42,010 nucleotides of DNA. Origin: UBA1189 sp045612925. GTDB taxonomy: Bacteria; Bacteroidota; Bacteroidia; Bacteroidales; Bacteroidaceae. Each line of letters begins with the position of its first letter. Position 1 is the stretch's first letter. A program made the position numbers and the translations under genes. The DNA lies in NCBI GenBank assembly GCA_045612925.1, contig JAZKZX010000038.1, positions 1-42,010 of the forward strand, written 5' to 3'. The notes beneath the pieces are model-generated. The model saw only the letters and a program-made list of their open reading frames with translations. It had not been told where the DNA came from and made no database searches. Positions 41,516 to 42,010 of the stretch are shown piece by piece.

Positions 41516-42010
41516 TTACTTCTTTATTTTATTCACTATCGCAATCAAGTATCCCAATACGATGAAGGCTCCGGGTGCAAGCACGAAGACGAGCATGTTG
41601 GTAGCCGAGGGCAGCAGGGTGAAGCCAAACACGGCACCTGTACCCAAGAGTTCGCGCACAGCGCCGAGCAGGGTGAGCGCCCACGTAAAACCAAGTCCCA
41701 TGCCCAAGCCATCGAAGAGTGAGGGCAAGGCAGTGTTCTTGGCCGCAAAGGCTTCGGCACGACCGAGGATGATACAGTTTACCACGATAAGAGGGATAAA
41801 CAGACCGAGACTGGCGTAGAGTGAGGGAAGGTATGCCTGCATGAGCATCTGTAGCAAGGTCACAAACGAGGCGATAACTACGATATATGCAGGTATACGC
41901 ACCATATCAGGTATAAATTTCTTAAGCAGAGCAATAACGATATTCGAGCAGATGAGCACGAATGTGGTGGCAAGTCCCATCGACATACCATTGAGTGCCG
42001 ATGAGGTGGT
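41516..42010 (-). CDS. rnfE: Rnf/Rsx complex subunit E, 5' end outside the window
   Basis: The frame is open to the window edge (TTSSALNGMSMGLATTFVL), so the gene begins beyond base 42010; an internal ATG at 41986 is not the true start. The 164 visible residues contain membrane spans and the family motif LFIPLIVVNCIILGRAEAFA with the conserved Cys, which in Rnf D/E-type subunits lies within the membrane. RnfE and RnfA are homologous and pack as an antiparallel pair in the complex. Confidence 0.94.
   Translation of the reverse strand, partial: TTSSALNGMSMGLATTFVLICSNIVIALLKKFIPDMVRIPAYIVVIASFVTLLQMLMQAYLPSLYASLGLFIPLIVVNCIILGRAEAFAAKNTALPSLFDGLGMGLGFTWALTLLGAVRELLGTGAVFGFTLLPSATNMLVFVLAPGAFIVLGYLIAIVNKIKK

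Overview
The window looks like a chromosomal segment of a Bacteroidales bacterium (Bacteroidaceae/Prevotellaceae type). The housekeeping proteins read like that order: a large GyrA-type subunit, DUF4954, a MetA with Glu111, a PUA-less ProB, an Rnf complex, PEGA and FISUMP-like surface proteins. Several gene starts are preceded by the Bacteroides-type promoter, a TTG-containing -33 box about 20 bp upstream of a TAnnTTTG -7 box. Shine-Dalgarno sites are weak or absent. No rRNA, tRNA or CRISPR array was seen.

Layout. 1-2920: the 3' part of an EttA-like ABC-F gene, phoH and purC on the plus strand, closed by a terminator. 3128-7194: an AddB-like PD-(D/E)XK nuclease and a LOG-family protein on the minus strand. 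7287-17710: ligA, gyrA, a secreted TPR protein, rmuC, metA and a U32 peptidase on the plus strand. 17763-25961: a proC-proB-proA operon with ATGA overlaps, an omega-amidase-like nitrilase, DUF4954, a CbpA-like DnaJ and a type I asparaginase, all on the minus strand. 26248-32673: a 6.4-kb integrated element. 32852-36915: dinB, a convergent XRE regulator and dnaB. 37055-40025: two secreted or surface proteins. 40894-42010: rnfA and a partial rnfE.

The most interesting part is the element at 26248-32673. It is bounded by 20-bp direct repeats with the architecture of a XerCD dif site (arm, 6-bp centre TACTGA, arm). It has no integrase of its own, so it probably uses host XerC/XerD. All its recognisable genes are on the plus strand: an HUH rolling-circle replication protein, a beta-rich 251-residue capsid candidate, a strongly basic protein, a membrane-anchored cell-wall-hydrolase-like protein, a membrane-anchored annexin-like protein and several small one-span membrane proteins. 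It lacks a Microviridae major capsid protein and an inovirus Zot-type ATPase. I interpret it as a dif-integrated ssDNA prophage outside those two families, possibly a relative of the membrane-containing icosahedral ssDNA phages typified by FLiP (Finnlakeviridae). That assignment is inference.

The element also carries highly structured non-coding DNA. A cluster of hairpins at 26770-27099 resembles in organisation the intergenic origin/packaging region of ssDNA phages. Two long hairpins directly after stop codons, at 30046-30163 and 30675-30751, share the apical motifs CCGAAAG and GACTTGT. A further hairpin lies beside the right attachment site.
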